The notes beneath the pieces were generated by a model. The model did not search any database. It saw only the letters and a list, made by a program, of their open reading frames with translations, and was not told the origin of the DNA. Made by a program: the position numbers and the translations under genes. This document shows, in pieces, positions 42,344-50,155 of a stretch of 64,000 nt of DNA (position 1 is its first letter; the number at the start of each line of letters is the position of its first letter). Source of the stretch: Rhizobium sp. BK399 (lineage in GTDB: Bacteria > Pseudomonadota > Alphaproteobacteria > Rhizobiales > Rhizobiaceae); the NCBI RefSeq assembly GCF_014194695.1, contig NZ_JACIAH010000011.1, positions 115,946 through 179,945 of the forward strand. Direction: 5' to 3'.

Positions 42344-43555
42344 ATGAAGACTTTTGAAATCGCGGTGATCGGTGGCGGCCTTGCCGGCATGATCGCCGCT
42401 ATCGCCTTGGCTCGCGGCGGACGCAACGTTGCTCTCGTTGCTCCGCCGTCATCAGGCCAGGATAGGCGCACGACCGCGCTCATGGATCAGTCGATCCGTT
42501 TCCTCGACAGGTTGACCCTTTGGGAAAAGCTGCGTCCGGCGGCCGCTCCGCTTTCGACGATGCGGATCATCGACGGCACGAATCGCCTGTTGCGGGCTCC
42601 CGTCACCACCTTCCGGTCCGTTGAACTCGATCTCGAAGCCTTCGGCTACAATTTCCCGAACAAGGCGCTGATGGAAGTGTTGGAAGCCGCGATTGCCGCT
42701 GAAGGCAACATCACGTGCTTCAACTCGTTTGCCGACCTGATCGATATCAGTGCCGATTCCGTGACCATTACGCTTGCCGATGGCGAAGTCCTGTCGGCCT
42801 CGTTCGTGGTGGGCGCGGATGGGCGCAAGTCCAAGGTGCGCGAGACTGCTGGTATCGATGTGAAGACCTGGTCCTATCCGCAATCGGCCATGGTGTTAAA
42901 TTTCCAGCACTCGCTGCCGCACGAAAATATCTCGACGGAGTTCCACACCGAAAGCGGCCCCTTTACGCAGGTGCCGCTGCCGGGCAATCGCTCAAGCCTC
43001 GTATGGGTTCAGAACCCGTCCGATGCGGTGGCTCGCAATGAACTCTCGCTTGTTGAACTGAGCAACGTCGTCGAGGAGCGTATGCAGTCGTTGCTCGGCA
43101 AGGTGACGGTCGAAGAGGGCGTGCAGCTCTGGCCCCTGTCAGGCATGATGGCCCATCGCTCCGGCAAGGGACGAATTGCCCTGATCGGCGAAGCCTCGCA
43201 TGTCTTCCCACCGATCGGCGCACAGGGGCTCAATCTCAGCCTGCGCGATGTGCTGACGCTGTCGGATATTCTGTGCACGCGGCCTGAGCTGCCGATCGCT
43301 GCCGATGCCGGCGACCAGTTCGATCGCAAGCGTCGCGCCGATATCATGACCCGTACGGCAAGCGTCCATCTTCTCAATCGCTCGCTGCTGTCCGATTTCC
43401 TGCCGGTTCAGATGATGCGCGCTGCCGGCCTGCATATCCTTTCGGCGCTGCCGCCGCTGCGCAGCATCGTCATGCGAGAGGGCATCGAGCCAGGGCGCGG
43501 CTTCCGCGACATTCCGGGCGCGATCAGGGAAAGACTAAGCCGGAAGAAAGCCTGA
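42344..43555 (+). CDS. UbiH/UbiF-family FAD-dependent monooxygenase
   Basis: The 403-aa flavoprotein has the Rossmann motif VIGGGLAGMIAAIALARGG, the second FAD motif RIALIGEASHVFPPIGAQGLNLSLRD (split across residues about 275-300) and GADGRKSKVRE. It resembles ubiquinone-ring hydroxylases; which position it hydroxylates cannot be decided. It sits 39 bp after the DUF934 gene and overlaps the convergent AEC gene by 21 bp. Confidence 0.88.
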   Translation: MKTFEIAVIGGGLAGMIAAIALARGGRNVALVAPPSSGQDRRTTALMDQSIRFLDRLTLWEKLRPAAAPLSTMRIIDGTNRLLRAPVTTFRSVELDLEAFGYNFPNKALMEVLEAAIAAEGNITCFNSFADLIDISADSVTITLADGEVLSASFVVGADGRKSKVRETAGIDVKTWSYPQSAMVLNFQHSLPHENISTEFHTESGPFTQVPLPGNRSSLVWVQNPSDAVARNELSLVELSNVVEERMQSLLGKVTVEEGVQLWPLSGMMAHRSGKGRIALIGEASHVFPPIGAQGLNLSLRDVLTLSDILCTRPELPIAADAGDQFDRKRRADIMTRTASVHLLNRSLLSDFLPVQMMRAAGLHILSALPPLRSIVMREGIEPGRGFRDIPGAIRERLSRKKA

Positions 43556-44485
43556 TTTGATCGCAATCAGGACGGCCGAGACGGTCACGACGGATAGCGC
43601 CGTCGTGATCAGGATCGTCGCCGAAGCACGCTCCTGCCAGACGCCGTATTGTTGTCCGATGACGAACACGTTGGTCGCCGTCGGCAATGCGGCGAGCAGC
43701 ACTGCCGCATAGACCCAGATAGGGTCGAAGCCACCGACGGTGGTCAGGGCAAGATAGACGACGATCGGGTGAATGATCAGTTTTGCCGGAACGATGTAGC
43801 CGATCTCAACAGGCACGCGCTTCAATGGCCGAAGTGCCAGTGTCACCCCCATTGCAAAGAGGGCGCACGGCGCGGCAGCCTGCGCGAGATAGTCGACGAA
43901 GCGCTGGAATGCAAGCGGCTGATCGACGTGCAGGCCGGCGGCAACAAAGCCGAGGGCTGTCGATAGAATAAAGGGATGAAAAGCCACCTTCCGAGCGATA
44001 TCGATCGCCAGGCGACCAACGGAGCGCCGGTCGTCGCCAGCCACCGCCATGAGCGCCGGAGCGACGATGAAATGCAACGCATTCTCCAGGCAGACAATCA
44101 GCGCCACCGGCACAGCCGCACTTTCACCGAGCGCCAGCAAGGCGAGACCTGGCCCCATATAGCCGATATTGCCGTAGGCACCGGCAAAGGACTGGATTGT
44201 GCAGTCTGCCAGCGAATTGCCCCGGACCCATCGGCCGATCGCAAACAGCACAACGAAGATTGAATAGGTTGCCGCGAGGTCGGTAGCAATGAAATCGATG
44301 CGCGTCAGATCCTCGAAGGGCGTGCGTGAGACTAGCTTGAAGAAGAGCGCGGGTAGGGCGGCATAGATGATGAAGGTGTTCATCCAGCCGAGCGCCCCGG
44401 CCGGCTGCTTCGTCACTTTGCCTGCGATATAGCCAATGAAGATCAAGCCGAAGAACGGCAGAAGCAGACTGACGATATCGGACAA
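43535..44485 (-). CDS. AEC-family transporter (auxin efflux carrier type)
   Basis: A 316-aa integral membrane protein with about ten helices in two five-helix halves, e.g. LLLPFFGLIFIGYIAGK at the N-terminus and TILITTALSVVTVSAVLIAI at the C-terminus. Bacterial AEC proteins export or exchange small organic acids; the substrate here is unknown. No ribosome site better than that of ATG 44485 is seen. Convergent with the ubiH-like gene. Confidence 0.88.
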   Translation of the reverse strand: MSDIVSLLLPFFGLIFIGYIAGKVTKQPAGALGWMNTFIIYAALPALFFKLVSRTPFEDLTRIDFIATDLAATYSIFVVLFAIGRWVRGNSLADCTIQSFAGAYGNIGYMGPGLALLALGESAAVPVALIVCLENALHFIVAPALMAVAGDDRRSVGRLAIDIARKVAFHPFILSTALGFVAAGLHVDQPLAFQRFVDYLAQAAAPCALFAMGVTLALRPLKRVPVEIGYIVPAKLIIHPIVVYLALTTVGGFDPIWVYAAVLLAALPTATNVFVIGQQYGVWQERASATILITTALSVVTVSAVLIAIKSGFLPA

Positions 44486-44525
44486 CCATTATTCCAATGC
44501 AAATTTCTGTAGGGCGGTTTTCCGC

Positions 44526-45275
44526 TTAGCCGATTTTCATCAGGATTGGAAAGGTCTGCTGGAACCAGATTGCGACATCACTGACGAAACCGAACATAAA
44601 AGCGAGACCAGTTAGGACGAGAAATACTCCCATAACTTTCTCGACAGTCCCGAGATGTCGGCGGAAGCGCGTCAGGAAGCCCATGAAGGCACCGGAAAAG
44701 CCTGCGGCAATCCAGAAAGGTATGGCAAGACCAAGGGAATAGACGGCCAGCAGACCGGCACCCGAGCCGACGGTTTCTCGCGAAGCCGCAACGCCAAGGA
44801 TCGCGCCGAGCACGGGGCCGATGCAAGGCGTCCAGCCGAAGGCGAAGGCTAGGCCCATCACATAGGCGCCGGTCAATGTCGCCGGTTTGCCGCTGCCTTG
44901 AAAACGCGCCTCACGGGCCAGGATGCCGATCCGAAAGATCCCCAGGAAATTCAGACCCATAACGATGATGATCAGGCCGCCGATCTTCGCCAGCAGATCG
45001 AGATGTTGGCGAAGCGCCATACCAATGCTGGATGCCCCGGCCCCGAGGGCGACGAAAACGGTGGCGAATCCGAGCGTGAAGAAAAGGGCTGAAAACAAAA
45101 CGTCCCGTCGGCCGTTCGGCACAACGGCGACCGCGTTGCCACCGCGGAATTGCTCGACGGAAATGCCAGCCATATAGCAAAGATAGGGCGGAACGAGAGG
45201 CAGTACGCAAGGAGACAAGAACGATAGCGCGCCCGCAAAAAGGGCGCTCAATAACGAAATATCGGCAATCGACAC
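44526..45275 (-). CDS. ccdA: Cytochrome c biogenesis protein CcdA
   Basis: The 249-aa DsbD-type thiol transporter has six helices and paired cysteine motifs: SFLSPCVLPLVPPYLCYMAG and GWTPCIGPVLGAI. CcdA carries electrons across the inner membrane to keep apo-cytochrome c reduced. It lies on the minus strand, downstream of small secreted-protein genes. Confidence 0.94.
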   Translation of the reverse strand: MSIADISLLSALFAGALSFLSPCVLPLVPPYLCYMAGISVEQFRGGNAVAVVPNGRRDVLFSALFFTLGFATVFVALGAGASSIGMALRQHLDLLAKIGGLIIIVMGLNFLGIFRIGILAREARFQGSGKPATLTGAYVMGLAFAFGWTPCIGPVLGAILGVAASRETVGSGAGLLAVYSLGLAIPFWIAAGFSGAFMGFLTRFRRHLGTVEKVMGVFLVLTGLAFMFGFVSDVAIWFQQTFPILMKIG

Positions 45276-45403
45276 TTAGGCACTCCGGCGGCAGGCAATC
45301 ATCGGCCGAGTCCTACCCCAGGCGAGGCTTCTGGGCCAATCACCTTTTTGCGCTTTCGGATAACCGAGCATCTGCCAAGAGCGCAAAGCGTCCCAAAGCA
45401 GAA

Positions 45404-45427
45404 ATGGCGCGCCAAATGGCGCGCCAT
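45404..45427. repeat. Two tandem GC palindromes between ccdA and the secreted-protein gene
   Basis: The palindrome TGGCGCGCCA occurs twice, 12 bp apart (within 45404-45414 and 45416-45427), containing two GGCGCGCC 8-mers. Each copy can fold on itself, or the two can pair as one hairpin. It is 32 bp downstream of the stop of the minus-strand gene at 45459 and could end its transcript. Confidence 0.5.
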
Positions 45428-45458
45428 CAGGAAATTCAGGCGTTATCAGACGCCAGCA

Positions 45459-45749
45459 TCAACGATCCCGGCAGACGGTCCGGTACTTGGTGATATAGTG
45501 ATGATGGCTCTTCTTCTGGTAAGGCTCTTCCCAGCATCTTTGCCGCGATGCGTAACGGGGACGATCGTAATCATAGTCTTCGTCATCATAGGCATAGCGC
45601 GGACCATGCCTGTAATAGCGCGGAGGTGGCTGATCGTCATAGTAACGCGGGCCGCCACCGCCGAATTCGAAGTAGACGCCGTCTGCAAAGGCGGGCGCGC
45701 TCACAAGCAGCGTCGCGAGACCGGCGGCCGCAATAACAAGCTTTCTCAT
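45459..45749 (-). CDS. Small secreted Tyr/Arg-rich protein
   Basis: The 96-aa product has a clear signal peptide (MRKLVIAAAGLATLLVSAPA, cleavage after AFA near residue 22). The mature part is rich in Tyr, Pro, Arg and Asp (PRYYDDQPPPRYYRHGPRYA), ending with two cysteines (QRCWEE, RTVCRDR) that may form a disulfide. A GGAGA site precedes the ATG. Function unknown; similar short periplasmic proteins are common in rhizobia. Confidence 0.75.
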   Translation of the reverse strand: MRKLVIAAAGLATLLVSAPAFADGVYFEFGGGGPRYYDDQPPPRYYRHGPRYAYDDEDYDYDRPRYASRQRCWEEPYQKKSHHHYITKYRTVCRDR

Positions 45750-46008
45750 AGTCAGTCTCCATGTGTCTCTGACGTAGCGCCCTCGAAGCGCTCTTGGTTG
45801 AACAGATTAGGGCCGACGAATGAATGTGCACTGAAGCCGGCGTTCATCTTACAGTCATGCTTGGCAGGTTCCCGAACAGCGGTGATGATTCCCTAAATGG
45901 CCGATGCAGGGCGCTGCAGCAGGCCGGGCGCGTCAAGTGCGCGCTTTTCTTGAGCGCGTCGCAGGGCGGCGGCACGCTTAATTATCAACGCAGGATCGGT
46001 GTTGCCGG

Positions 46009-46236
46009 TCAGTGATCAGTGTCGGAAATATGCGGAACGTGCAGTATCTGGCCATCGAGCAGAAGCAGGAAATGTTCTTCATCGAGCCGATTCACGATCT
46101 CGCCTTCCTCCGTTATATAGTCAGTCTTGGGCGAAGCCGCGTTCTGGCCGGAAATCCTCATCTGCTGAATGACGACATAAGTCTTCCCTCTGTCGTCCTG
46201 ACACCGAAACCGCCTTTCCTCTCTATAGTTCGACAT
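46009..46236 (-). CDS. Conserved small hypothetical protein (75 aa)
   Basis: A 75-aa soluble, acidic protein, starting MSNYREERRFRCQDDRGKTY and ending LLLLDGQILHVPHISDTDH, with a predicted beta-rich core. I do not recognise a domain. It has a strong Shine-Dalgarno GGAGG 9 bp before the ATG (46244-46248). That sequence is exactly complementary to an upstream hairpin on the same transcript, so translation is probably structure-controlled. It lies 163 bp downstream of the entericidin-like gene on the same strand. Confidence 0.7.
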   Translation of the reverse strand: MSNYREERRFRCQDDRGKTYVVIQQMRISGQNAASPKTDYITEEGEIVNRLDEEHFLLLLDGQILHVPHISDTDH

Positions 46237-46399
46237 GGCCGAGCCTCCATCGCATTGAACAGAATCTTTGCTCGCAGCAGTGCAATTTCAAGGCCTACCG
46301 ATTCCCTCGAGCAGATTTTGCTTTCTGCGCGGAAAACAGCATCTGGAGTGGCAGCCGAGGGAGGCTCGGCTGGGTTCGATCATCAACCGTCTTGCGAGA
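46237..46399 (-). promoter_or_regulatory. Structured leader that can mask the Shine-Dalgarno of the 75-aa gene
   Basis: Read on the minus strand, CAGCCGAG-CCTCC-CTCGGCTG (46372 to 46352) is a perfect 8-bp hairpin with an anti-Shine-Dalgarno CCUCC loop. Its part GCCGAGCCTCC (46370-46360) is an exact 11-base complement of GGAGGCTCGGC (46248-46238), which holds the ribosome site 1-11 bases before the ATG. Local hairpin and long-range pairing exclude each other, as in a riboregulator. The ligand or trigger is unknown. Confidence 0.55.
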
Positions 46400-46552
46400 T
46401 CAACGGGCAGCATTCGCGACGCGATTGCCGGCGTTCTGAGTGGCGTTGACGGTATTGGCGGCATCACGCCCGACACCCTTGATGGTGTTTGCGCATGAGG
46501 TGAGGGCGATGAGCAGGCACAAGGCGGCAGCGACTTTGGCGGTGATCGTCAT
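46400..46552 (-). CDS. Entericidin-like small lipoprotein (50 aa)
   Basis: A 50-aa ORF with a hydrophobic signal segment and lipobox L17-T-S-C20 (LLIALTSCANTIKGVGRD). A short Asn/Ala-rich amphipathic tail follows (NTVNATQNAGNRVANAAR). This is the EcnA/EcnB entericidin plan: a membrane lipoprotein induced in stationary phase, the pair forming an antidote/toxin in E. coli. Only one copy is present. A GGGAAA site lies upstream of the ATG. Confidence 0.72.
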   Translation of the reverse strand: MTITAKVAAALCLLIALTSCANTIKGVGRDAANTVNATQNAGNRVANAAR

Positions 46553-47029
46553 TGAGGCGTTTCCCAGTTGAAGATGTTAGGTAATGCGCGAGACCGCAAG
46601 TTGTTCAAAACGAACCAAATTCGCGCCTGAGCGAGTGCGGGAGACGAAGAGAGGGACGGCCACAAAGAAAGCCCGGCGGGATATAGTCCACCGGGCCTTT
46701 TAAACGGACCTACATAGGCGATGCTGGTCCGGCAGCGCAGATTTCAGACGCTGCAATCAACTAACGACCGACGCGGCCAAAAGTTCCTCAATGCTCGCCA
46801 AAACCGAGTGGCCGAAGAGGCGGCCTTTCACTAGCCCGAACCGGCCGGAAGCGGTGTACCGACTACATTCAATCTTGCGGTCGGCTTAGGCGAACGGCGG
46901 AAGCCAAGGTGTGTGTGATGGGGCGTATGAGAGCATCGAATTTCAAGCTCTCCCCGCACAAGGAAACTTCATTTCTTTTGTTCACTAATTTTATAGACAA
47001 TATTCGATGCGATAACGAAGGAGAGATAT
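46553..47029. other. 477-bp intergenic region with an orphan terminator
   Basis: This lies between divergent genes. It holds a terminator-like hairpin at 46668-46701 that serves no gene I can identify, GC-rich repeats such as GGCCGAAGAGGCGGCC near 46812, and an AT-rich stretch (46970-47010) that is probably the promoter region of the FMN reductase gene. No ORF is supported. Confidence 0.5.
46668..46701. terminator. Orphan bidirectional terminator-like hairpin
   Basis: The core stem GCCCGG (46671-46676) / CCGGGC (46691-46696) is extended by AAA/TTT with one bulge. It is followed on the plus strand by TTTT and on the minus strand by T-rich sequence. Neither flanking gene reads into it from its 3' end, so it may end an unannotated small RNA. 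Confidence 0.55.
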
Positions 47030-47593
47030 ATGTCGCTGCGATTGGTGGGCATTGCCGGTAGTTTCAACCGTCCATCCAAGACCTTTGCCCTCGTCGGGCA
47101 CATTGCTGGGCTTGCTGCAGAAACCTACGGGTTCTCCAAGACGGTTTACGATCTCAAGGACCTGGGGCCTTCTCTCGGAACTGCCTTGTGGCGAAGCGAG
47201 TTGGATGAGCAGGCGAGCCAGGTGATCGATGACATCGTCAAAGCCGACGTTCTTGTTATCGGCTCGCCGACTTACAAGGGGTCTTACCCGGGCCTGTTTA
47301 AGCATCTGATCGATCTGATCGAGCCAGCCGAACTTCGGGCCAAACCGATCATCATTTCCGCAACCGGCGGTGGGGACCGCCATGCGCTGATTGTCGAGCA
47401 TCAACTGCGACCGCTTTTCGGCTTCTTCATGGCCCACACACTGCCGACGGCCGTCTATGCCTCGGACCGCGATTTCGTCGACTACAAGGTTACATCCGAA
47501 GCGCTGTCTACCCGCATCGGCTCTGTCGTCGATGAGCTTGGCAGCTTCTCTTTCGTACCGTCCGCAAGGGGTTCGTTGCAGGCGGCCGAGTGA
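47030..47593 (+). CDS. NADPH-dependent FMN reductase (MsuE/SsuE type)
   Basis: A 187-aa flavodoxin-like reductase with GIAGSFNRPSKTFALV (phosphate loop), GSPTYKGSYPGLFKHLIDLI and SATGGGDRHALIVEH. SsuE/MsuE enzymes supply reduced FMN to sulfonate monooxygenases. No monooxygenase is adjacent; instead three tiny ORFs follow. A strong AAGGAGAGA site precedes ATG 47030. Confidence 0.88.
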   Translation: MSLRLVGIAGSFNRPSKTFALVGHIAGLAAETYGFSKTVYDLKDLGPSLGTALWRSELDEQASQVIDDIVKADVLVIGSPTYKGSYPGLFKHLIDLIEPAELRAKPIIISATGGGDRHALIVEHQLRPLFGFFMAHTLPTAVYASDRDFVDYKVTSEALSTRIGSVVDELGSFSFVPSARGSLQAAE

Positions 47594-47612
47594 ACGGGCG
47601 AGGGAGGGTGAC

Positions 47613-47771
47613 ATGGTCAGTACAGAGAAAGGCGAGCTTTGGAGTGTGTTCGACTTCGCGCGCCGCTACCGGCTGACGATACGCGAGCAGAATCGCCTCC
47701 TGATGCTGTTTGGTCCCGTCGCCGGTGCTGCGGAGTTGCTTGCGAATGCCAGGCGCAACCAACTGATTTGA
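47613..47771 (+). CDS. Mini-ORF 1 behind the FMN reductase (52 aa)
   Basis: A 52-aa basic, soluble protein: MVSTEKGELWSVFDFARRYR..., helical, ending NARRNQLI. The RYRLTIREQNRLLMLFG stretch could be a small helix-turn-helix. A strong GGGAGGG site lies 5 bp before the ATG, 19 bp after the reductase stop. Not recognised; supported by ribosome site, spacing and continuation of the operon. Confidence 0.6.
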   Translation: MVSTEKGELWSVFDFARRYRLTIREQNRLLMLFGPVAGAAELLANARRNQLI

Positions 47772-47787
47772 GCGAGAGGAAGGAAAA

Positions 47788-47946
47788 ATGAGGATGCAGT
47801 CTCTTTTTCTATGGTTCCGGTCGGTGATCCACCACGGTCTTTCGCAACCGGCCGGGTCATGGAGTGAACTGACTAGGGAAGGCGAGCCGACCGCCCGCGA
47901 TTACGAAATCTACTATTGGAACCCATCTCCCGGGCCCTGGTACTGA
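47788..47946 (+). CDS. Mini-ORF 2, aromatic-rich (52 aa)
   Basis: A 52-aa ORF with an N-terminal hydrophobic stretch (MRMQSLFLWFRSVIHHGL) and an aromatic tail YEIYYWNPSPGPWY. Ribosome site AGGAAGGAA lies 4 bp before ATG 47788, and the gap to the previous ORF is 16 bp. No known family. The composition suggests a membrane-surface peptide. Confidence 0.55.
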   Translation: MRMQSLFLWFRSVIHHGLSQPAGSWSELTREGEPTARDYEIYYWNPSPGPWY

Positions 47947-47959
47947 AAGAAGGATTGAG

Positions 47960-48091
47960 ATGGTCGTTTTCGACGATCGCCGCGTCGCTCCGCGGTTCCG
48001 GTTTGCGGGTGCCGCAGCAGACCTTGCCGCCCAAGCGGCCACGATCCTCGCTTTCGGGTTCCTTTTCGCAGCCACCCTTGGGGTCTTCTAG
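47960..48091 (+). CDS. Mini-ORF 3, single-helix membrane peptide (43 aa)
   Basis: A 43-aa ORF: a basic N-terminus (MVVFDDRRVAPRFRF) and then one hydrophobic Ala-rich helix (about residues 16-43, ending ATILAFGFLFAATLGVF). AAGGA precedes ATG 47960, 13 bp after mini-ORF 2. It would be an N-in bitopic peptide. No homologue is recognised. Confidence 0.55.
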   Translation: MVVFDDRRVAPRFRFAGAAADLAAQAATILAFGFLFAATLGVF

Positions 48092-48127
48092 GACCAATAG
48101 CTCGTTCATACGCCGCGATAAGGATTG

Positions 48128-48730
48128 ATGATGACGCCAGTACTTATTCTTCCCGGGCTTTTTGGATCAGGGAACACGCACTGGCAAACCGCCTGGTTAC
48201 AGGATCATCCCGAAAGTCGGCTCGTCGAACAGGACAACTGGGGCAACCCGCACCTCATGACATGGCGGGCAAAGCTTGAGGCGACACTTGAAGATGCAGG
48301 AGAAGCCTACATCGTTGCTCATAGTTTAGGATGTCTGCTGGCGGCAAGCCTCGCTGGTCGGTCCTCCGTGGCGCGAGTGAGGGGAGCGCTGCTGGTTGCG
48401 CCCTGCGACCTGCCGGCGACCGACAGATTGCATCCAGGACGGATCGCTTTCGGTACGATGCCGACGGCCGAGTTGCCGTTTCCGAGCATGGTGATTGGAA
48501 GCCTGAACGATCATTACATGTCGCTCGATCGCCTGACACTCTTCGCTCGCCTCTGGGGCAGTGAGCTGCACAATGTCGGCCTGGCAGGGCACATCAACGT
48601 CGCCAGTGGCTATGGCCGCTGGCCGGGTGGCTATCGTATTTTCGAGAAGCTGAAGGCCAGAACGCATCACCTCGACAAGATACCGACGAAAAGGCCGTTA
48701 CTCGGCAGAGCGTCGTCTTCCGCGTGGTAG
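48128..48730 (+). CDS. RBBP9/YdeN-family alpha/beta hydrolase
   Basis: A 200-aa serine-hydrolase-like protein: LILPGLFGSGNTHWQTAWLQ, nucleophile AHSLGC (Ser near 66), Asp in GSLNDHYMS and His in AGHINVASG complete the triad. Family members are small, cytoplasmic, and of uncertain substrate. ATG 48128 or 48131 follows AAGGA. It is 36 bp after mini-ORF 3, possibly in the same operon. Confidence 0.85.
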   Translation: MMTPVLILPGLFGSGNTHWQTAWLQDHPESRLVEQDNWGNPHLMTWRAKLEATLEDAGEAYIVAHSLGCLLAASLAGRSSVARVRGALLVAPCDLPATDRLHPGRIAFGTMPTAELPFPSMVIGSLNDHYMSLDRLTLFARLWGSELHNVGLAGHINVASGYGRWPGGYRIFEKLKARTHHLDKIPTKRPLLGRASSSAW

Positions 48731-48944
48731 GGCTTACTCTGCCGGCGCCCCGATCGACCGTGCTGTCAAGCGTCAAACCAGCGACAGAATTACTTGGGAT
48801 ACTGTGAGGGCCAATCAGGCGGGCCCAGGCGCTATCCGCTGCCGTGACCATTTTGGGCACAAGTGCTTGAATGGCGACAAAAAACAGCTACACAATCACC
48901 CACCATTGAAAGCCGATATCACCTACCAACAAGGGTCACCGCTC

Positions 48945-49604
48945 ATGAGCCTCCGTATCAACGATATTGCACCTAATTTCACCGCGGACACCACGCAGGG
49001 TCCCATCCAGTTCCATGACTGGATCGGCGATGGCTGGGCGGTTCTCTTCTCGCATCCGAAGAACTTCACGCCGGTTTGCACCACCGAGCTTGGCGCGATG
49101 GCGGGGTTGGAGCCCGAATTCCGGCAGCGCGGCGCCAAGATTATCGGTATTTCCGTGGATCCGGTAGAAAGTCACAGCAAGTGGAAGAGCGACATCAGGA
49201 CGGCGACAGGCTTTGATGTCGACTACCCGCTGATCGGCGACAATGAGCTGAAGGTTGCCAAGCTCTACGACATGCTGCCGGCTGGAGCCGGTGAAACCTC
49301 GGAGGGCCGGACACCCGCCGACAATGCGACCGTCCGCTCGGTCTTCATCATCGGCCCGGACAAGAAGATCAAGTTGATCCTCACCTATCCGATGACGACG
49401 GGAAGGAACTTCAACGAGATCCTGCGCGCCATCGATTCCATCCAACTGACGGCGAAGCATCAAGTTGCAACGCCGGCGAACTGGCAGCAGGGCGAGGACG
49501 TGATCATCACGGCGGCCGTCTCGAACGAAGACGCCATAACCCGGTTCGGTTCGTTCGACACGATTCTTCCGTACCTGCGCAAAACCAAGCAGCCGCAGGC
49601 GTAA
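48945..49604 (+). CDS. Peroxiredoxin, 1-Cys (Prx6) type
   Basis: A 219-aa thiol peroxidase with the peroxidatic cysteine Cys45 in NFTPVCTTELGAMA, the conserved Arg in the C-terminal part of the fold and a long Prx6-type C-terminal domain (MTTGRNFNEILRAIDSIQLT). No resolving-cysteine motif is seen, fitting the 1-Cys group. ATG 48945 follows AAGGG. A terminator lies about 85 bp downstream. Confidence 0.92.
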   Translation: MSLRINDIAPNFTADTTQGPIQFHDWIGDGWAVLFSHPKNFTPVCTTELGAMAGLEPEFRQRGAKIIGISVDPVESHSKWKSDIRTATGFDVDYPLIGDNELKVAKLYDMLPAGAGETSEGRTPADNATVRSVFIIGPDKKIKLILTYPMTTGRNFNEILRAIDSIQLTAKHQVATPANWQQGEDVIITAAVSNEDAITRFGSFDTILPYLRKTKQPQA

Positions 49605-49941
49605 TCTTTCGGGTGGGAGCCGGGTACGCCCGGGCGCCCATTCTACGCAGACTGGCTTGAAGCGCTTCACGGCTCTGCCCAAAAATTGAGAGGCGGCGAA
49701 ATTCGGCGCCTCTTTTGTTGTTCGCCATGTTGTCGTCCTCGGCACGCATAGCGACACAAACTCCCACCTGTTTCTCGCGTTTGCCGGGCCAATGCGAGTA
49801 GGGTAGGGCCGCACACAGCAAGCAGGTCATTGGCGCCATTTGCCCATTTATTTCCACTTTTACGCGTGATGCCCCTCGCATCTGCTGGGAGGCACGGATA
49901 CATTGCGTCGTGAGCATAATCGCCGGGCAGGAGAAACGAGC
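49605..49941. other. Intergenic region with the peroxiredoxin terminator
   Basis: A 337-bp stretch: the terminator at 49688-49716 is followed by some 225 bp with no supported ORF, probably the promoter region of the small lipoprotein gene. Confidence 0.5.
49688..49716 (+). terminator. Terminator downstream of the peroxiredoxin gene
   Basis: AGAGGCG...CGCCTCT stem with one internal mismatch (GAGGCGGCGAA / TTCGGCGCCTC), followed by TTTTGTTGTT. Confidence 0.7.
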
Positions 49942-50124
49942 ATGAGCAGATTTCGCGCTTTGATGGCAGCCGGAGCGATGTTTGGCCTTTCCGCGCTCGC
50001 GTCGGCGTGCGCGACCCCCCCGAACTCGATGGGCTCTGCCTCAGGCTATGTGCCTGGGGATTCAATGAATCGAGCCTGCGAGGATGGCTTCAGACCAAGC
50101 GACGGACGCTCGTGCAGCTATTGA
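49942..50124 (+). CDS. Small lipoprotein, copy 1 (60 aa)
   Basis: A 60-aa protein with a signal peptide and lipoprotein-like cleavage site ALASAC23, followed by a Ser/Gly/Pro-rich mature part ending ACEDGFRPSDGRSCSY. Ribosome site AGGAGA. It is about 50 percent identical by eye (30 of 60 positions, no gaps) to the 60-aa protein at 54305-54487. The upstream sequence is also alike (CATAAT, then a GAGGAGA-like site). The conserved C...GFRP...SC.Y tail suggests a disulfide. Function unknown. Confidence 0.75.
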   Translation: MSRFRALMAAGAMFGLSALASACATPPNSMGSASGYVPGDSMNRACEDGFRPSDGRSCSY

Positions 50125-50155
50125 CGGAGCGCTGTGATTCGATAGCAGCGGATCG

